Assembly: GCF_004101865.1 (NCBI RefSeq)
Contig: NZ_CP026118.1
Span: 3,117,001-3,181,000 of the forward strand
DNA length: 64,000 bases
Direction: 5' to 3'
From: Halobacillus litoralis
GTDB lineage: Bacteria; Bacillota; Bacilli; Bacillales; Halobacillaceae
In this document: one piece after another, positions 8,368 to 16,771 of the stretch
Numbering within the stretch: the stretch's first letter is position 1
Layout of the letters: each line of letters starts with the position of its first letter
Translations under genes and position numbers: made by a program
Notes under the pieces: model-generated
What the model was told of the DNA's origin: nothing
Seen by the model: only the letters and a program-made list of their open reading frames with translations
Databases searched by the model: none

Positions 8368-8540
8368 GAGTTGGGACCGGCTGTTCCTGAGTTTCGCTTG
8401 ATTAAAGGTGAGTTTGGACAGATTCTCCGTAAGTTTGGATGGATTCACAATGAAACCGGACAGATTCACCAGTAACCTGGAAAGATTTTTGTCTGGTTTG
8501 GACAGAATAACACTCAGTTCAGCCAGAAAACCTTTCCGAA
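8368..8540 (+). repeat. Degenerate 21-bp tandem repeat array (family P21), array 2
   Basis: Units begin at 8368, 8389, 8410, 8431, 8452, 8474, 8495 and about 8515. The clearest units read GAGTTTGGACAGATTCTCCG and AAGTTTGGATGGATTCACAA. Spacing is 20-22, mostly exactly 21. It starts seven bases after the stop of the 122-residue gene and ends at the terminator hairpin. A frame inside it (8408-8590) shows a 7-residue periodicity only because 21 is a multiple of three; it has no ribosome site. Confidence 0.8.
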
Positions 8541-8546
8541 TAGAAA

Positions 8547-8580
8547 AAAGCCCGTTCTCCAGAATGAAGAACGGGCTTTT
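8547..8580. terminator. Bidirectional terminator
   Basis: Stem AAAAGCCCGTTCT/AGAACGGGCTTTT with A-rich and T-rich flanks, between the rightward 122-residue gene and the leftward TRAP permease gene. It can serve both. Confidence 0.85.
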
Positions 8581-8624
8581 CCTATACTGAGGATCGTTTT
8601 TCGCATGAATGTCAAAGAAAGGAT

Positions 8625-10583
8625 TTAGGATAACGTTGCTTGTTGATTTTCCGTACCCTCATTTTTGTTACGGATCCACTGGACAACTGTGATGAGACAG
8701 AAAATGCCCACTCCGATCAAGGATATGATGAAGTTCGGGTAAACGAGCAACAGTCCGCCTGCGAATAAGGCGAATCGCTCCAGCCAGCTGACTTTTGTTA
8801 CATAATAACCGATCATAGCTGAACTGATGGCGGCCATCCCTAAGAGTGCGGTGACCACACTGATCGAGACGTTTACCGCATTTGCATCTCCTTGCAACAG
8901 CAGGATAGGGTTGGTCACGAAAACGTATGGGATGATGAAAGCGGCAATCGCCAATTTGACAGCTGTCACCCCTGCTTTCATCGGATTTGCCTTCGCGATC
9001 CCGGCCCCGGCGTACGCGGCTAAACAGACGGGCGGCGTAATATCTGCGACGATGCCGAAATAGAACACGAACATATGGACAGCAATGACAGGCACATCAA
9101 ATGCGAGCAAGGCAGGAGCTGCCATCGTTGCAGTTACGACATAGTTGGCTGTCGTCGGCAGTCCCATGCCGAGAATGATACAGGCGATCATCGTGAAGAA
9201 CATGACAAGGAAGAATTGACCTTGAGCAAGGTCGATGATTCCACCGGCAATCTTTGGTCCAAGACCGGTTATTGTCACGGTTCCTGCGATTATACCGGCG
9301 GTCGCACAGGCGGCGATGACCGGGAGTGCGACACGAGCGCCTTCTTCGAGTAGCTTGATGATCCCTTTTAGTGACATCCGGGTTTCTTGTCGGAAGAAAC
9401 TGATGACAAAGGCGGTTGCGATTGCGAATAAGGCCGCATAAGTCGGTGTACGTCCAGACAGCAAGAAGCCGATAATAATGACAAGCGGAAGAAAGAGATC
9501 GAGCCGTTTCAACAGCTTGTTCGTTTTCGGCAGTTCTTCTTTTGTAAGCCCGCGAATGTTTTGTTTCCGTGCTTCAAAGTGGGTTCCCAAGAAAACGCCC
9601 GAAAAATATAATAGGGCTGGGATGATGGCAATGACAATGATTTCGTTATATGGGATGCCGGTGTAGGAAGCCATGATAAAGGCGGCTGCTCCCATAATCG
9701 GCGGCATCAGTTGACCTCCTGTTGAGGCAGAAGCTTCTGAAGCTGCCGCGAAATGCGGTTTGAAGCCAGCATTTTTCATCATCGGAATCGTGAATGACCC
9801 TGATCCGACTGTGTTGGCTACAGAACTTCCGCTGACCATCCCTTGCAGTCCACTTGCTGCAACGGCTGCCTTCGCTGTTCCACCTGTATAACGGCCGGTC
9901 AGCCGGAGGGCGAGGTCATTGAAAAATTGTCCGATATTCGTTTTGACTAAAATGACCCCGAAAAAGAGGAACAAGAAAATGTAAGTGGATGAAATTTGAA
10001 TCGGGATTCCAAAAATTGCGCTTGAACTGAAAAACATTTTGGTGGCTAAAGACGGCCAGTCAAAACCGGCATGACCGATGATCGGAATGAAATTGCCGAA
10101 TAATCCATAAAGCAGTGCCACCATTGCAATAATGACAATAGGCAGGCCGACCACTCGTCTTGTTGCTTCTAGTAAAAGTATGATTCCAGCTGTTGCTACA
10201 ATCTGATCCATGTAAGTAAAACCGAAAATGATCGCTTCATTGATCAATCGTTCATAATTTTGAATGATATAAAAGTTCGTGTAGAGCGCCAGGGCAGCTA
10301 AAATGACGTCATACCAGGGAATTCCCCGTTTTGATGAAGAGGAAGGTTTGAACGGATAGAGCAGGTACACTAAGCACAAGGCTGCACCAAGGTGGATCGC
10401 CCCCTGCATCAGGGATACATAAGCCCCGCGGTAAGCGGTGTACAATTGAAAAATCGTAAGTGCGCTTCCTAGAATGAGTGTCAGCCATCCCCAGGCCCCC
10501 AAATTCGTGCGGAATGTACTTTCTTTATCATATTTCGCCATAAGCTCCTGCTTGTCTACTTCTTTGTTATCTTGTGTCGCCAC
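8625..10583 (-). CDS. TRAP transporter fused permease (DctQM type, TAXI family)
   Basis: About 652 residues with many hydrophobic segments: a 4-TM DctQ-like N-terminal part fused to a 12-TM DctM-like part. Motifs typical of the large TRAP subunit include GLQGMVSGSSVANTVGSGSF, TGGQLMPPIMGAAAFIMA, GLPTTANYV and ADITPPVCLAAYAGAGIAK. It works with the binding protein encoded just upstream to import an organic anion using a sodium gradient, useful in a salt-adapted cell. I prefer the GTG at 10583 (preceded by ACGGAGGTAG) to the longer frame from 10634. A hairpin lies in the 80-base gap after the binding-protein gene. The substrate is unknown; TAXI systems often carry glutamate or dicarboxylates. 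Confidence 0.9.
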   Translation of the reverse strand: MATQDNKEVDKQELMAKYDKESTFRTNLGAWGWLTLILGSALTIFQLYTAYRGAYVSLMQGAIHLGAALCLVYLLYPFKPSSSSKRGIPWYDVILAALALYTNFYIIQNYERLINEAIIFGFTYMDQIVATAGIILLLEATRRVVGLPIVIIAMVALLYGLFGNFIPIIGHAGFDWPSLATKMFFSSSAIFGIPIQISSTYIFLFLFFGVILVKTNIGQFFNDLALRLTGRYTGGTAKAAVAASGLQGMVSGSSVANTVGSGSFTIPMMKNAGFKPHFAAASEASASTGGQLMPPIMGAAAFIMASYTGIPYNEIIVIAIIPALLYFSGVFLGTHFEARKQNIRGLTKEELPKTNKLLKRLDLFLPLVIIIGFLLSGRTPTYAALFAIATAFVISFFRQETRMSLKGIIKLLEEGARVALPVIAACATAGIIAGTVTITGLGPKIAGGIIDLAQGQFFLVMFFTMIACIILGMGLPTTANYVVTATMAAPALLAFDVPVIAVHMFVFYFGIVADITPPVCLAAYAGAGIAKANPMKAGVTAVKLAIAAFIIPYVFVTNPILLLQGDANAVNVSISVVTALLGMAAISSAMIGYYVTKVSWLERFALFAGGLLLVYPNFIISLIGVGIFCLITVVQWIRNKNEGTENQQATLS

Positions 10584-10623
10584 TGATTCTACCTCCGTTT
10601 CACACACTTGATCATCAGTGAAA

Positions 10624-10650
10624 GAACCGGACAATAATCCTGCCCGGTTC
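10624..10650 (-). terminator. Intercistronic hairpin between TAXI binding protein and permease
   Basis: Inverted repeat GAACCGGACA/TGCCCGGTTC with a short loop and no strong T run. It probably reduces read-through or protects the upstream message, giving more binding protein than permease. Confidence 0.55.
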
Positions 10651-10663
10651 TCATTGAGATCAT

Positions 10664-11683
10664 TTATTCAAGGATGCCTTCTTCTTCAAAGTATTTCTTA
10701 GTACCAGGGTGAAGAGGAAGGTCTTGAGCGCCAGTGAGTGCACTGTCACTTGTTATGAGCTTCGCTTGAGCGATAGACATTTCACCGGAATTCTCATAAA
10801 GTGTCTTCGTAAGCTCGTACGCTAAATCTTCGCTGACTTGGCTGGTGGATCCTAATAGAAGGGCCATCGCCGTAATCGTTTGGACAGGTTCATCCTGCCA
10901 CTCATATGTGCCAGGCTCGACAGTATAAGCTTCATACTGGCTGTCTGCAACGACTTTCTCGAGTGCTTCACCTTCAATATTCAAGAACTTCACTTCGCCT
11001 GTGGCTGCATCCAGCTCGTCTGTTGTAGAAGATGGAACACCTACAACTGCAAAGGAAGCATCAATCGTATTATTTTGCAGTTTACTTTTCGCGTCACCGA
11101 AGCCTTCTTCGTATGCCTCATAGTCTCCTTCTTCAATTCCATAAGCGGAAAGGACCATTTCAGCCGCTTCGCGTGTCGCCCCGCCAGGAGGACCTACAGC
11201 TACACGTTTCCCTTTCAAATCTTCGATAGATTCGATTCCTGTAGAATCAAGGGTCACTACTTGAAGAGCTTCAGGATAAAGTGATCCAATCACCCCGACA
11301 TTCCCGACGTCTTTGCCTTCGAATTCGCCAGCACCTTCAACCGCATTAAGCATCGTGGTATTTTGCGCAATGCCCAGTTGGAAGTCTCCGGACTGGATTT
11401 TCGCAATGTTTTCCACAGAAGCTCCGGATTCAACGGAACTGACATCGAAACCTTCGACTTCAATCATATCTTTCCACAGGTTGGCCATCTCGCCGCCAAG
11501 TGGATAATAGACACCTCCGACACTACCTGTGCCCATCGTAAGGTTCGTCATCTCTTCTCCTTCACCGCCACCGCCTTCGCTGTCGCCGTTGGAAGAATTG
11601 TTGGTACCGCTTTCCCCACAAGCACTAAGTAACATGCTTACAGCCAGCAGGATGACAAAAGTAAATAATGAATATTTTTTCAA
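10664..11683 (-). CDS. TAXI family TRAP transporter solute-binding lipoprotein
   Basis: 339 residues. The start is TTG at 11683 behind AGGGGGGTAA. The signal peptide ends in the lipobox LLSAC (Cys22), then a Gly/Ser/Glu linker. The mature protein shows the TAXI pattern LTMGTGSVGGVYYPLGGEMA, then GIAQNTTMLNA, LKGKRVAVGPPGGATREAAE and VVGVPSS, as in periplasmic glutamate-type binding proteins of this family. It is anchored outside the membrane and delivers its ligand to the fused permease encoded 80 bases downstream. It is transcribed away from the M20 hydrolase cluster, which might process the same class of compound (inference). Confidence 0.9.
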   Translation of the reverse strand: MKKYSLFTFVILLAVSMLLSACGESGTNNSSNGDSEGGGGEGEEMTNLTMGTGSVGGVYYPLGGEMANLWKDMIEVEGFDVSSVESGASVENIAKIQSGDFQLGIAQNTTMLNAVEGAGEFEGKDVGNVGVIGSLYPEALQVVTLDSTGIESIEDLKGKRVAVGPPGGATREAAEMVLSAYGIEEGDYEAYEEGFGDAKSKLQNNTIDASFAVVGVPSSTTDELDAATGEVKFLNIEGEALEKVVADSQYEAYTVEPGTYEWQDEPVQTITAMALLLGSTSQVSEDLAYELTKTLYENSGEMSIAQAKLITSDSALTGAQDLPLHPGTKKYFEEEGILE

Positions 11684-12103
11684 AAAGATTACCCCCTAGT
11701 AATAGATTTGGAAATTGATAGGAATGGGCTTTTAAGCGTCATTCCCATTCAAATCAAATTAACTCCTTACATCTACATGATTTTACCTTGTTTCAGGGGT
11801 TATTACAAGAATATTTCAATAATTGAAAGCGTTTGTGCGCTGTCTGGGTGCTTTGTATTTTGGGGGGGTGTTTGAGACGTTGCGCTAATAAAAATGCTCT
11901 CAAGCTGAAGAATTCTGAGTTGCACCGATAAAAATTCTTCTGACGCCGGTAAAAGGGTCCTACCGCCGTTTTACAGCTATCTAAAAGGTAAATCAGCGTC
12001 TATAATGTTTAAGTCACATTTGACTTAAGGCAACCCTGTATTGTTTTATTGAGATATCAGAAAATTTACTAAAATCAAAATTATAGAAAAGGAGGCGGAA
12101 ATC
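11684..12103. other. Divergent intergenic region, TRAP transporter / M20 cluster
   Basis: About 420 bases. It should contain promoters for both directions. GAAAGCGTTT at 11825-11834 resembles half of a catabolite-repression site, but the other half does not match. A 20-bp period repeat array fills 11881-12000. The last 50 bases lead to the AAAAGGAGGCGG ribosome site of the M20 gene. Confidence 0.5.
11881..12000 (+). repeat. Degenerate 20-bp tandem repeat array (family P20), array 1
   Basis: Six consecutive 20-base units start at 11881, 11901, 11921, 11941, 11961 and 11981. The best units are TGCACCGATAAAAATTCTTC and TGACGCCGGTAAAAGGGTCC; the shared core is CGCCGATAAAA. Related arrays with the same core and spacing lie at 30343-30462 and 33971-34090. 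Confidence 0.75.
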
Positions 12104-13378
12104 ATGGCCGATATGAAAAGCATCCAGTCTTTTATCGAGGACAACCGTGAAGACTACATAGCATTGTTGAAAAGGATGGTGCAAGAGCCGAGTAAAGCAG
12201 GTGAGGAAGCAGGAGTTCAAAGCATAGTGGCTGATCGTCTATCTTCTAAAGGATTTGAAGTGGATCGTTGGGAGCTTGATTATAAGTTGTTATCCGAACA
12301 TGAAGCCTTTTGTGCTTCTCGAGCTGATTTTGATGGTAGTGAGAATGTTGTGGGTGTTTTGAAAGGAGAAGGGAATGGAAAGTCTATTTTGTTGAATGGC
12401 CATATCGATGTGGTTCCTGAAGGTGAAAGGGAGCAATGGAGGTTTGATCCATACTCCGGAAAAGTGGAAGATGGGAAGCTTTATGGACGTGGGGCGACTG
12501 ATATGAAAGGTGGGAATCTGGCTGCATTGCTTGCGATTGAAGCGATTCAGGGAGCTGGTATCAAGTTGAAGGGTGATGTGATCTTTCAAAGTGTCGTCGA
12601 GGAAGAGAGTGGCGGTTCTGGGACACTTGCGGCGATTGAACGGGGCTATCGTGCGGATGCGGCGCTCATTCCCGAGCCGACGAATATGCGAATTTTTCCT
12701 AAGCAGCAAGGCTCCATGTGGTTCAAAGTCCATATCTATGGAAAGTCCGCTCATGGAGGTACCCGTTATGAAGGTATGAGTGCGATTCAAAAAGCCGCCA
12801 TTGTTCATGAAGCCATTCTTGATTTAGAGAGGGAAAGAAACGAACCTCTTGATAGCCCGCTTTATCAAGGGAACCCAATTCCTGTGCCGATCAATATCGG
12901 GAAAATCGCAGGGGGGAATTGGCCTTCATCCGTCCCAGACCAAGTCACTATGGAGGGGCGAATGGGGGTAGCCCCAGGTGAATCATTAAATGACGCTAAG
13001 CGGGAATTCGAGGCACGTTTGGCGAAGCTTTACGAGGCAGATGAATGGTTTGCAGAGGCGCCTGTAGAAGTGGAATGGTTCGGTGCACGTTGGCTACCGG
13101 GAGAAATTGATGATGACCATCCTTTCTTGAAGACTTTGAAGGAAAGCTATCAATCTCAGGTTGGTGAACAGCCGGTTATCAAAGCTTCTCCATGGGGGAC
13201 GGATGGTGGATTATTAACGGCTTTGGCCGGTATCCCGACTGTTGTTTTCGGTCCAGGGGAAACGAATATGGCTCATTTCCCGAACGAGTATATTGAATTG
13301 GAAAGTATTTTTGAGACCGCTTCAATCATAGCGGAGACGGTGTTGGAATGGTGTGAAGCAGCGAGTGTGGAGGAGTGA
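12104..13378 (+). CDS. M20 family metallopeptidase/deacylase (ArgE/DapE type)
   Basis: 424 residues, ATG behind a strong AAAAGGAGGCGG. Typical M20 metal-binding blocks are present: LLNGHIDVVPEG, GRGATDMKGG and VVEEESGGSGT (catalytic Glu and bridging residues), then a dimerisation domain with KSAHGGTRYEG and a C-terminal HFPNEYIE. Such enzymes remove acyl or formyl groups from amino acids or cleave peptides with two zinc ions. Length and motifs fit the ArgE/DapE-like deacylases (the YodQ/YlmB type of B. subtilis). It heads a short rightward cluster with a second M20 hydrolase and an aldehyde dehydrogenase, so a catabolic role on an N-acyl or N-carbamoyl compound is more likely than arginine synthesis. 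The substrate is not determined. Confidence 0.85.
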   Translation: MADMKSIQSFIEDNREDYIALLKRMVQEPSKAGEEAGVQSIVADRLSSKGFEVDRWELDYKLLSEHEAFCASRADFDGSENVVGVLKGEGNGKSILLNGHIDVVPEGEREQWRFDPYSGKVEDGKLYGRGATDMKGGNLAALLAIEAIQGAGIKLKGDVIFQSVVEEESGGSGTLAAIERGYRADAALIPEPTNMRIFPKQQGSMWFKVHIYGKSAHGGTRYEGMSAIQKAAIVHEAILDLERERNEPLDSPLYQGNPIPVPINIGKIAGGNWPSSVPDQVTMEGRMGVAPGESLNDAKREFEARLAKLYEADEWFAEAPVEVEWFGARWLPGEIDDDHPFLKTLKESYQSQVGEQPVIKASPWGTDGGLLTALAGIPTVVFGPGETNMAHFPNEYIELESIFETASIIAETVLEWCEAASVEE

Positions 13379-13385
13379 AATTCAA

Positions 13386-13574
13386 ATGAATGTTGATGTT
13401 CTCATTCTATCTATTCAGTCGTCCTTCCTCGATTTATGCGGGTGACATTTTTTGCGTTGGCTGGCTGCCGACGATGGTGGCAGGTCTTGAGTGGAAACCT
13501 ATGAACAGTAAAGCCGCCATTGGGATTATGATTTTTGGAGCTTCTTTTTCATTCAAATTGGTTTATAAGGAGAG
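13386..13574 (+). pseudogene. Probable remnant of a sodium:solute symporter (SSS family)
   Basis: The 200 bases between the two M20 genes encode, in one frame from 13390, PSSIYAGDIFCVGWLPTMVA then GLEWKPMNSKAAIGIMIFG. This resembles the late transmembrane segments of SSS symporters (Pxxiy...fg...P..vagLfWKRaN.kGAiagmivG). The rest of a roughly 500-residue carrier is missing and there is no ribosome site. I read it as the tail of a deleted transporter gene that once sat in this cluster; SSS carriers often accompany hydantoinase or carbamoylase genes. A random match cannot be ruled out. Confidence 0.45.
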
Positions 13575-13580
13575 ATGGGT

Positions 13581-14819
13581 ATGAAAGTAGAAAGGCTGAA
13601 GCGGAGGTTTGACGAAATGGCTCAGATCGGGGCGACGGAGCGAGGAGGTGTCCATCGCCTGGCATTGAGTGATCTGGATCGTGAGGCAAGGGATCTTTGG
13701 ACCCACTGGTCGGAAGAGGCAGGATTTAAAGTGAGGGTCGACGACTTCGGCAATATGTTTGCCCGCTTAGAGGGGAATTTTCCAGAAAAAAAACCGATTG
13801 TCCTGGGTTCTCATTTAGATAGTGTACCTAAGGGAGGAAAATTCGATGGCACGCTGGGTGTGCTCGTCGGTTTTGAAATCATAGAATCGTTGCAAGAGAA
13901 GGCAGAGGACCTCAGCTGTCCGCTTGAAGTAGCTGTCTTCACTAATGAAGAAGGCGCGCGTTTCCCTACTCCCATGTTAGGGAGCGGGGCGATCACAGGG
14001 GTTTTTTCCAAGCAGCATGTGTATGATATGCAGGATGATGATGGCAAGCGTTTTGAAGATGAATTGAAGAGAATCGGCTATCAAGGTGAGGAAAAAAATC
14101 GCCTGAAGGAAGTAGAAGCATTTATTGAATTGCATATTGAGCAAGGGCCGCTTCTTGAAGCTAGAGAGAAACCTGTTGGTGTGGTCAAAGGGATTCAAGG
14201 ATTGTCCTGGCACAGAGTCCAATTCATCGGTGAATCTGATCATGCAGGAACGACGCCTTTGGAGCATAGGAAAGATCCATTGCTGAGTGCTGTCAAAGCC
14301 ATCAGCCGGATCAACAACTGGATCCATCGTTTAGAGGATGAAACTCTTGTCACCTTCGGAAAATTCGATACGCTCCCTGGCTCCATCAACGTGATTCCAA
14401 GCGAAGCGGTTTTCTCATTGGACATCAGGCATCCGGATCATTCCGTATTACTTGATCGAGTCGAAACGGTCAAGCATTTGATACGGGAAGTGGCTCTGGA
14501 GGATGATACCCAGAGTCTTTGTGAAGATCTTTCCTTCATGCCGCCCGTAGCCTTTGATGAGTCATTGATCGATACTTTACGGGAAAGTTGCAGAGCAAAT
14601 GAAATCGACTATTTAGAAATGTTCAGCGGGGCCGGGCATGACGCCATGTATATCGACCGGCTGGGAAAAACAGTGATGATATTCACGCCGAGCCAAGCAG
14701 GTAAAAGTCACTGCGAGGAAGAGGAGACCGACTGGGAGGACATTGAAAAAGCATTGAGAGTAATGCATGATAACGTCGCAAGACTTGCGCTTACCCACCA
14801 GCCCGCGGCAGATGAATAA
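13581..14819 (+). CDS. Zn-dependent M20 amidohydrolase, N-carbamoyl-L-amino acid hydrolase / allantoate amidohydrolase type
   Basis: 412 residues from ATG 13581. An ATG at 13575 touches the AAGGAGAG site, so the second one is better spaced. Motifs of the carbamoylase (AmaB/AllC) subgroup are seen: LGSHLDSVPKGGKFDGTLGV, FTNEEGARFPTPMLGSGAI, ELHIEQGPLLE, HAGTTPL and SGAGHDAMYI near the C terminus. These enzymes use two metal ions to hydrolyse N-carbamoyl amino acids or ureido acids to the amino acid, CO2 and ammonia. It lies downstream of another M20 enzyme and a symporter remnant, suggesting use of ureido or N-acyl compounds as nitrogen source. The exact substrate cannot be called. Confidence 0.85.
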   Translation: MKVERLKRRFDEMAQIGATERGGVHRLALSDLDREARDLWTHWSEEAGFKVRVDDFGNMFARLEGNFPEKKPIVLGSHLDSVPKGGKFDGTLGVLVGFEIIESLQEKAEDLSCPLEVAVFTNEEGARFPTPMLGSGAITGVFSKQHVYDMQDDDGKRFEDELKRIGYQGEEKNRLKEVEAFIELHIEQGPLLEAREKPVGVVKGIQGLSWHRVQFIGESDHAGTTPLEHRKDPLLSAVKAISRINNWIHRLEDETLVTFGKFDTLPGSINVIPSEAVFSLDIRHPDHSVLLDRVETVKHLIREVALEDDTQSLCEDLSFMPPVAFDESLIDTLRESCRANEIDYLEMFSGAGHDAMYIDRLGKTVMIFTPSQAGKSHCEEEETDWEDIEKALRVMHDNVARLALTHQPAADE

Positions 14820-14912
14820 TTTTTTCTATATCTTTGCTATACTTTTGGAAAGAAAAGGATATAAGTGATGTGATGAAGCGTCCAAATTTTCAAGATAAAA
14901 AGGAGCGAGAGC

Positions 14913-16346
14913 ATGCTGAATTATTCAACCTATTTGAATGAATTAAGAGATGAAGCAGGGGAGAATTATCCGCTGATTAATCCCCACACGAGAGAAGAAA
15001 TCGAAGAAATTCCCGAGTGTACCAATGAGCAAATGGAAACAGCGATCGCAAAGTCGTTAGCGGCCTTTGAAAAACTGAAGACATGGAGTTCTGCCGAGCG
15101 TTCGGAGGTTCTCGAGCGAACGGCGCGTATTGTAGAAGAAAATAGTGAAAGGTTCGCTAAAGCGATTGTGAATGAAGCGGGTAAGCCGGTTCGGTTCGCC
15201 AAAGGTGAAGTAGCGCGGACGGTGGAGACTTTGAAATTTTCTGCGATTGAAGCACGGAAGCTGGAAGGAGAATCGATCCGACTCGATGCAGCGAATAATG
15301 GCGGCGGCAGGGATGCCTACACGATCTACGAGCCGATTGGTGTCATAGGGGCGATCACCCCGTTCAATTTCCCGTTGAATCTAGTCATACATAAAGTGGG
15401 TCCAGCCATAGCCGCCGGGAATACGATCGTTGTAAAACCGGCTGAAAAAACTCCTTTATCTTCGCTGTTATTACGTGAAGCCTTCCTGGAAGCAGGACTC
15501 CCTGAAGGCGCGTTTCAGGTCATTACCGGCGAGGGGCCACGCCTTGGGAAAGTGCTGATCGATCATGAAGAAGTCGCGAAAATCACCTTTACCGGCAGCC
15601 CTGAGGTAGGAAAATTAATTAAATCCCAATCCGGACTGAAGAAAGTGACCCTTGAGCTTGGGAATAATTCTGCTCTATATATTGATGAAAGTCAGCATGA
15701 GAGACTTGATGACATAGCACAAAAAGCAGTTGTCGGTGCTTTTTCATATAATGGACAAGTCTGTATAAGTACTCAGCGCATCTATGTCCATGAAGCAGTC
15801 GCAGAGGAATTCACCCGTCATTTCATTGAGGCTACATCACAATTGAAATATGGGGATCCATTAGAAGAAAGTACTGATTTATCGGCTCTCATTGATGAAA
15901 AATCGCAAAAACGGCTGCTCGAATGGATCGTTGAAGCGAGCCACAACGGAGCTGAAATCGTCCATGGTGGAAAAGCCTGCCAGAACGGGATTGAACCGAC
16001 AATATTAAAAAGTGTCCAGGCATCTGACAAGGTCTCCTGTCAGGAAGTCTTCGGTCCTGTCGTCATCGTCAACGCAGTAAAGAGTGGTCAAGAGGCGCTG
16101 GCTGAAATGAATAACTCGAATTATGGATTGAATGCCGGCATTTTCACGACAGACTTATCCCAGGCGCTGCAGATGAGTCACCAATTAGATGTGGGACAAG
16201 TGCTGGTCAATGACATTCCGACCTTGAGATTCGACCACATGCCTTACGGAGGAAGAAAGGATTCGGGGTATGGGTATGAAGGCGTGAAATATGCGGTCCG
16301 TGAAATGGTGAAGCGGAAAATGATCAGTTTGAATTATAGTTTTTAA
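14913..16346 (+). CDS. Aldehyde dehydrogenase family protein
   Basis: 477 residues with AAAAGGAGCG before the ATG. All ALDH landmarks are seen: ITPFNFPLN (cofactor pocket), KPAEKTPLSS, FTGSPEVGKLI, LELGNNSA (general base Glu) and NGQVCISTQR (catalytic Cys), ending in MPYGGRKDSGYGYEGVKYA. The pattern is closest to the group that includes phosphonoacetaldehyde, lactaldehyde and sulfoacetaldehyde dehydrogenases rather than betaine aldehyde dehydrogenase, but the substrate is uncertain. It lies 93 bases after the carbamoylase gene on the same strand and may end the same transcript. It oxidises an aldehyde to an acid with NAD(P)+ in the cytosol. Confidence 0.85.
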   Translation: MLNYSTYLNELRDEAGENYPLINPHTREEIEEIPECTNEQMETAIAKSLAAFEKLKTWSSAERSEVLERTARIVEENSERFAKAIVNEAGKPVRFAKGEVARTVETLKFSAIEARKLEGESIRLDAANNGGGRDAYTIYEPIGVIGAITPFNFPLNLVIHKVGPAIAAGNTIVVKPAEKTPLSSLLLREAFLEAGLPEGAFQVITGEGPRLGKVLIDHEEVAKITFTGSPEVGKLIKSQSGLKKVTLELGNNSALYIDESQHERLDDIAQKAVVGAFSYNGQVCISTQRIYVHEAVAEEFTRHFIEATSQLKYGDPLEESTDLSALIDEKSQKRLLEWIVEASHNGAEIVHGGKACQNGIEPTILKSVQASDKVSCQEVFGPVVIVNAVKSGQEALAEMNNSNYGLNAGIFTTDLSQALQMSHQLDVGQVLVNDIPTLRFDHMPYGGRKDSGYGYEGVKYAVREMVKRKMISLNYSF

Positions 16347-16490
16347 TAATCTTGTAGAGTATTCAAGTTGTAAAATTCCAATCTACCCGTTTTTTGCTGC
16401 CTGCCTCCCACGCTGTTAAGTTGGAAGATTTTATCGTTCAACTCGGCTACTTTCAATGTACAAGAAAATCACTCTTTTAAGATGAACCAC

Positions 16491-16640
16491 TGTTGATTCC
16501 ACGATGAGCGTTCGGTGGTGACGCCTGCGGGAACAGCGCGAGCCGAAGATCCACTTGGTCAAGTGACCTTCTTGACCAAGTTAGCTGAGGCCGTGCCCGC
16601 GGCAAGCATCCACCGATAAGCGATTCGTGAGAAGCAACAA
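16491..16640 (+). repeat. Dispersed repeat R1, copy B
   Basis: Same order of blocks as copy A: TGTTGATTCCACGATGAGCG, CCTGCGGGAACAGCGCGAGC, the CTTGGTCAAG...CTTGACCAAG inverted repeat, GCTGAGGCCGTGCCCGCGGC, and an end at GAGAAGCAACAA. Nearly identical to copy C. Confidence 0.85.
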
Positions 16641-16684
16641 TAAACATTAATAGGAAATTGATCATTGAGGAAAATCACCCACTT

Positions 16685-16736
16685 ATGTTAACTATATAAT
16701 TTAACGGTTGACCAAATAGACATCTTCCGCTATTCT
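16685..16736 (+). promoter_or_regulatory. bioY promoter with probable BirA operator
   Basis: TTGACC (16708-16713), a 17-base spacer and TATTCT (16731-16736) form a sigma-A-like promoter. Overlapping it are ATGTTAACT (16685-16693) and GGTTGACCA (16706-16714), spaced like the half-sites of Bacillus BirA operators (TTGTTAACC...GGTTAACAA). BirA is known to repress the yhfU-yhfT-yhfS operon of B. subtilis, which supports the call. The right half-site is imperfect. Confidence 0.6.
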
Positions 16737-16771
16737 TCTTACTAGATACATAGAAAAGTAGGTGGAAGATC

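Larger units (their letters stand above)
16347..16771. other. Intergenic region with repeat R1 and the bioY promoter
   Basis: 425 bases holding the GATTTTATCGTTCAACTCGGC block (about 16427-16447), R1 copy B (16491-16640), and the promoter and operator of the bioY operon (16685-16736). No gene was found; a 62-codon minus frame is a repeat shadow. Confidence 0.7.

Noticed and set aside
8408..8590. 60-codon frame with a 7-residue repeat (SLDRFS-like)
   Set aside because: The period comes from the 21-bp DNA repeat; no ribosome site, and it runs into the terminator hairpin. Not taken as a repeat protein.
11824..11837. cre site before the TAXI-TRAP genes
   Set aside because: Only the left half (TGAAAGCGTTT) matches; the last three consensus positions all differ.
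11881..12000. CRISPR-like or coding origin of the 20-bp arrays
   Set aside because: Units are contiguous without spacers and strongly degenerate; a period of 20 does not keep a reading frame.
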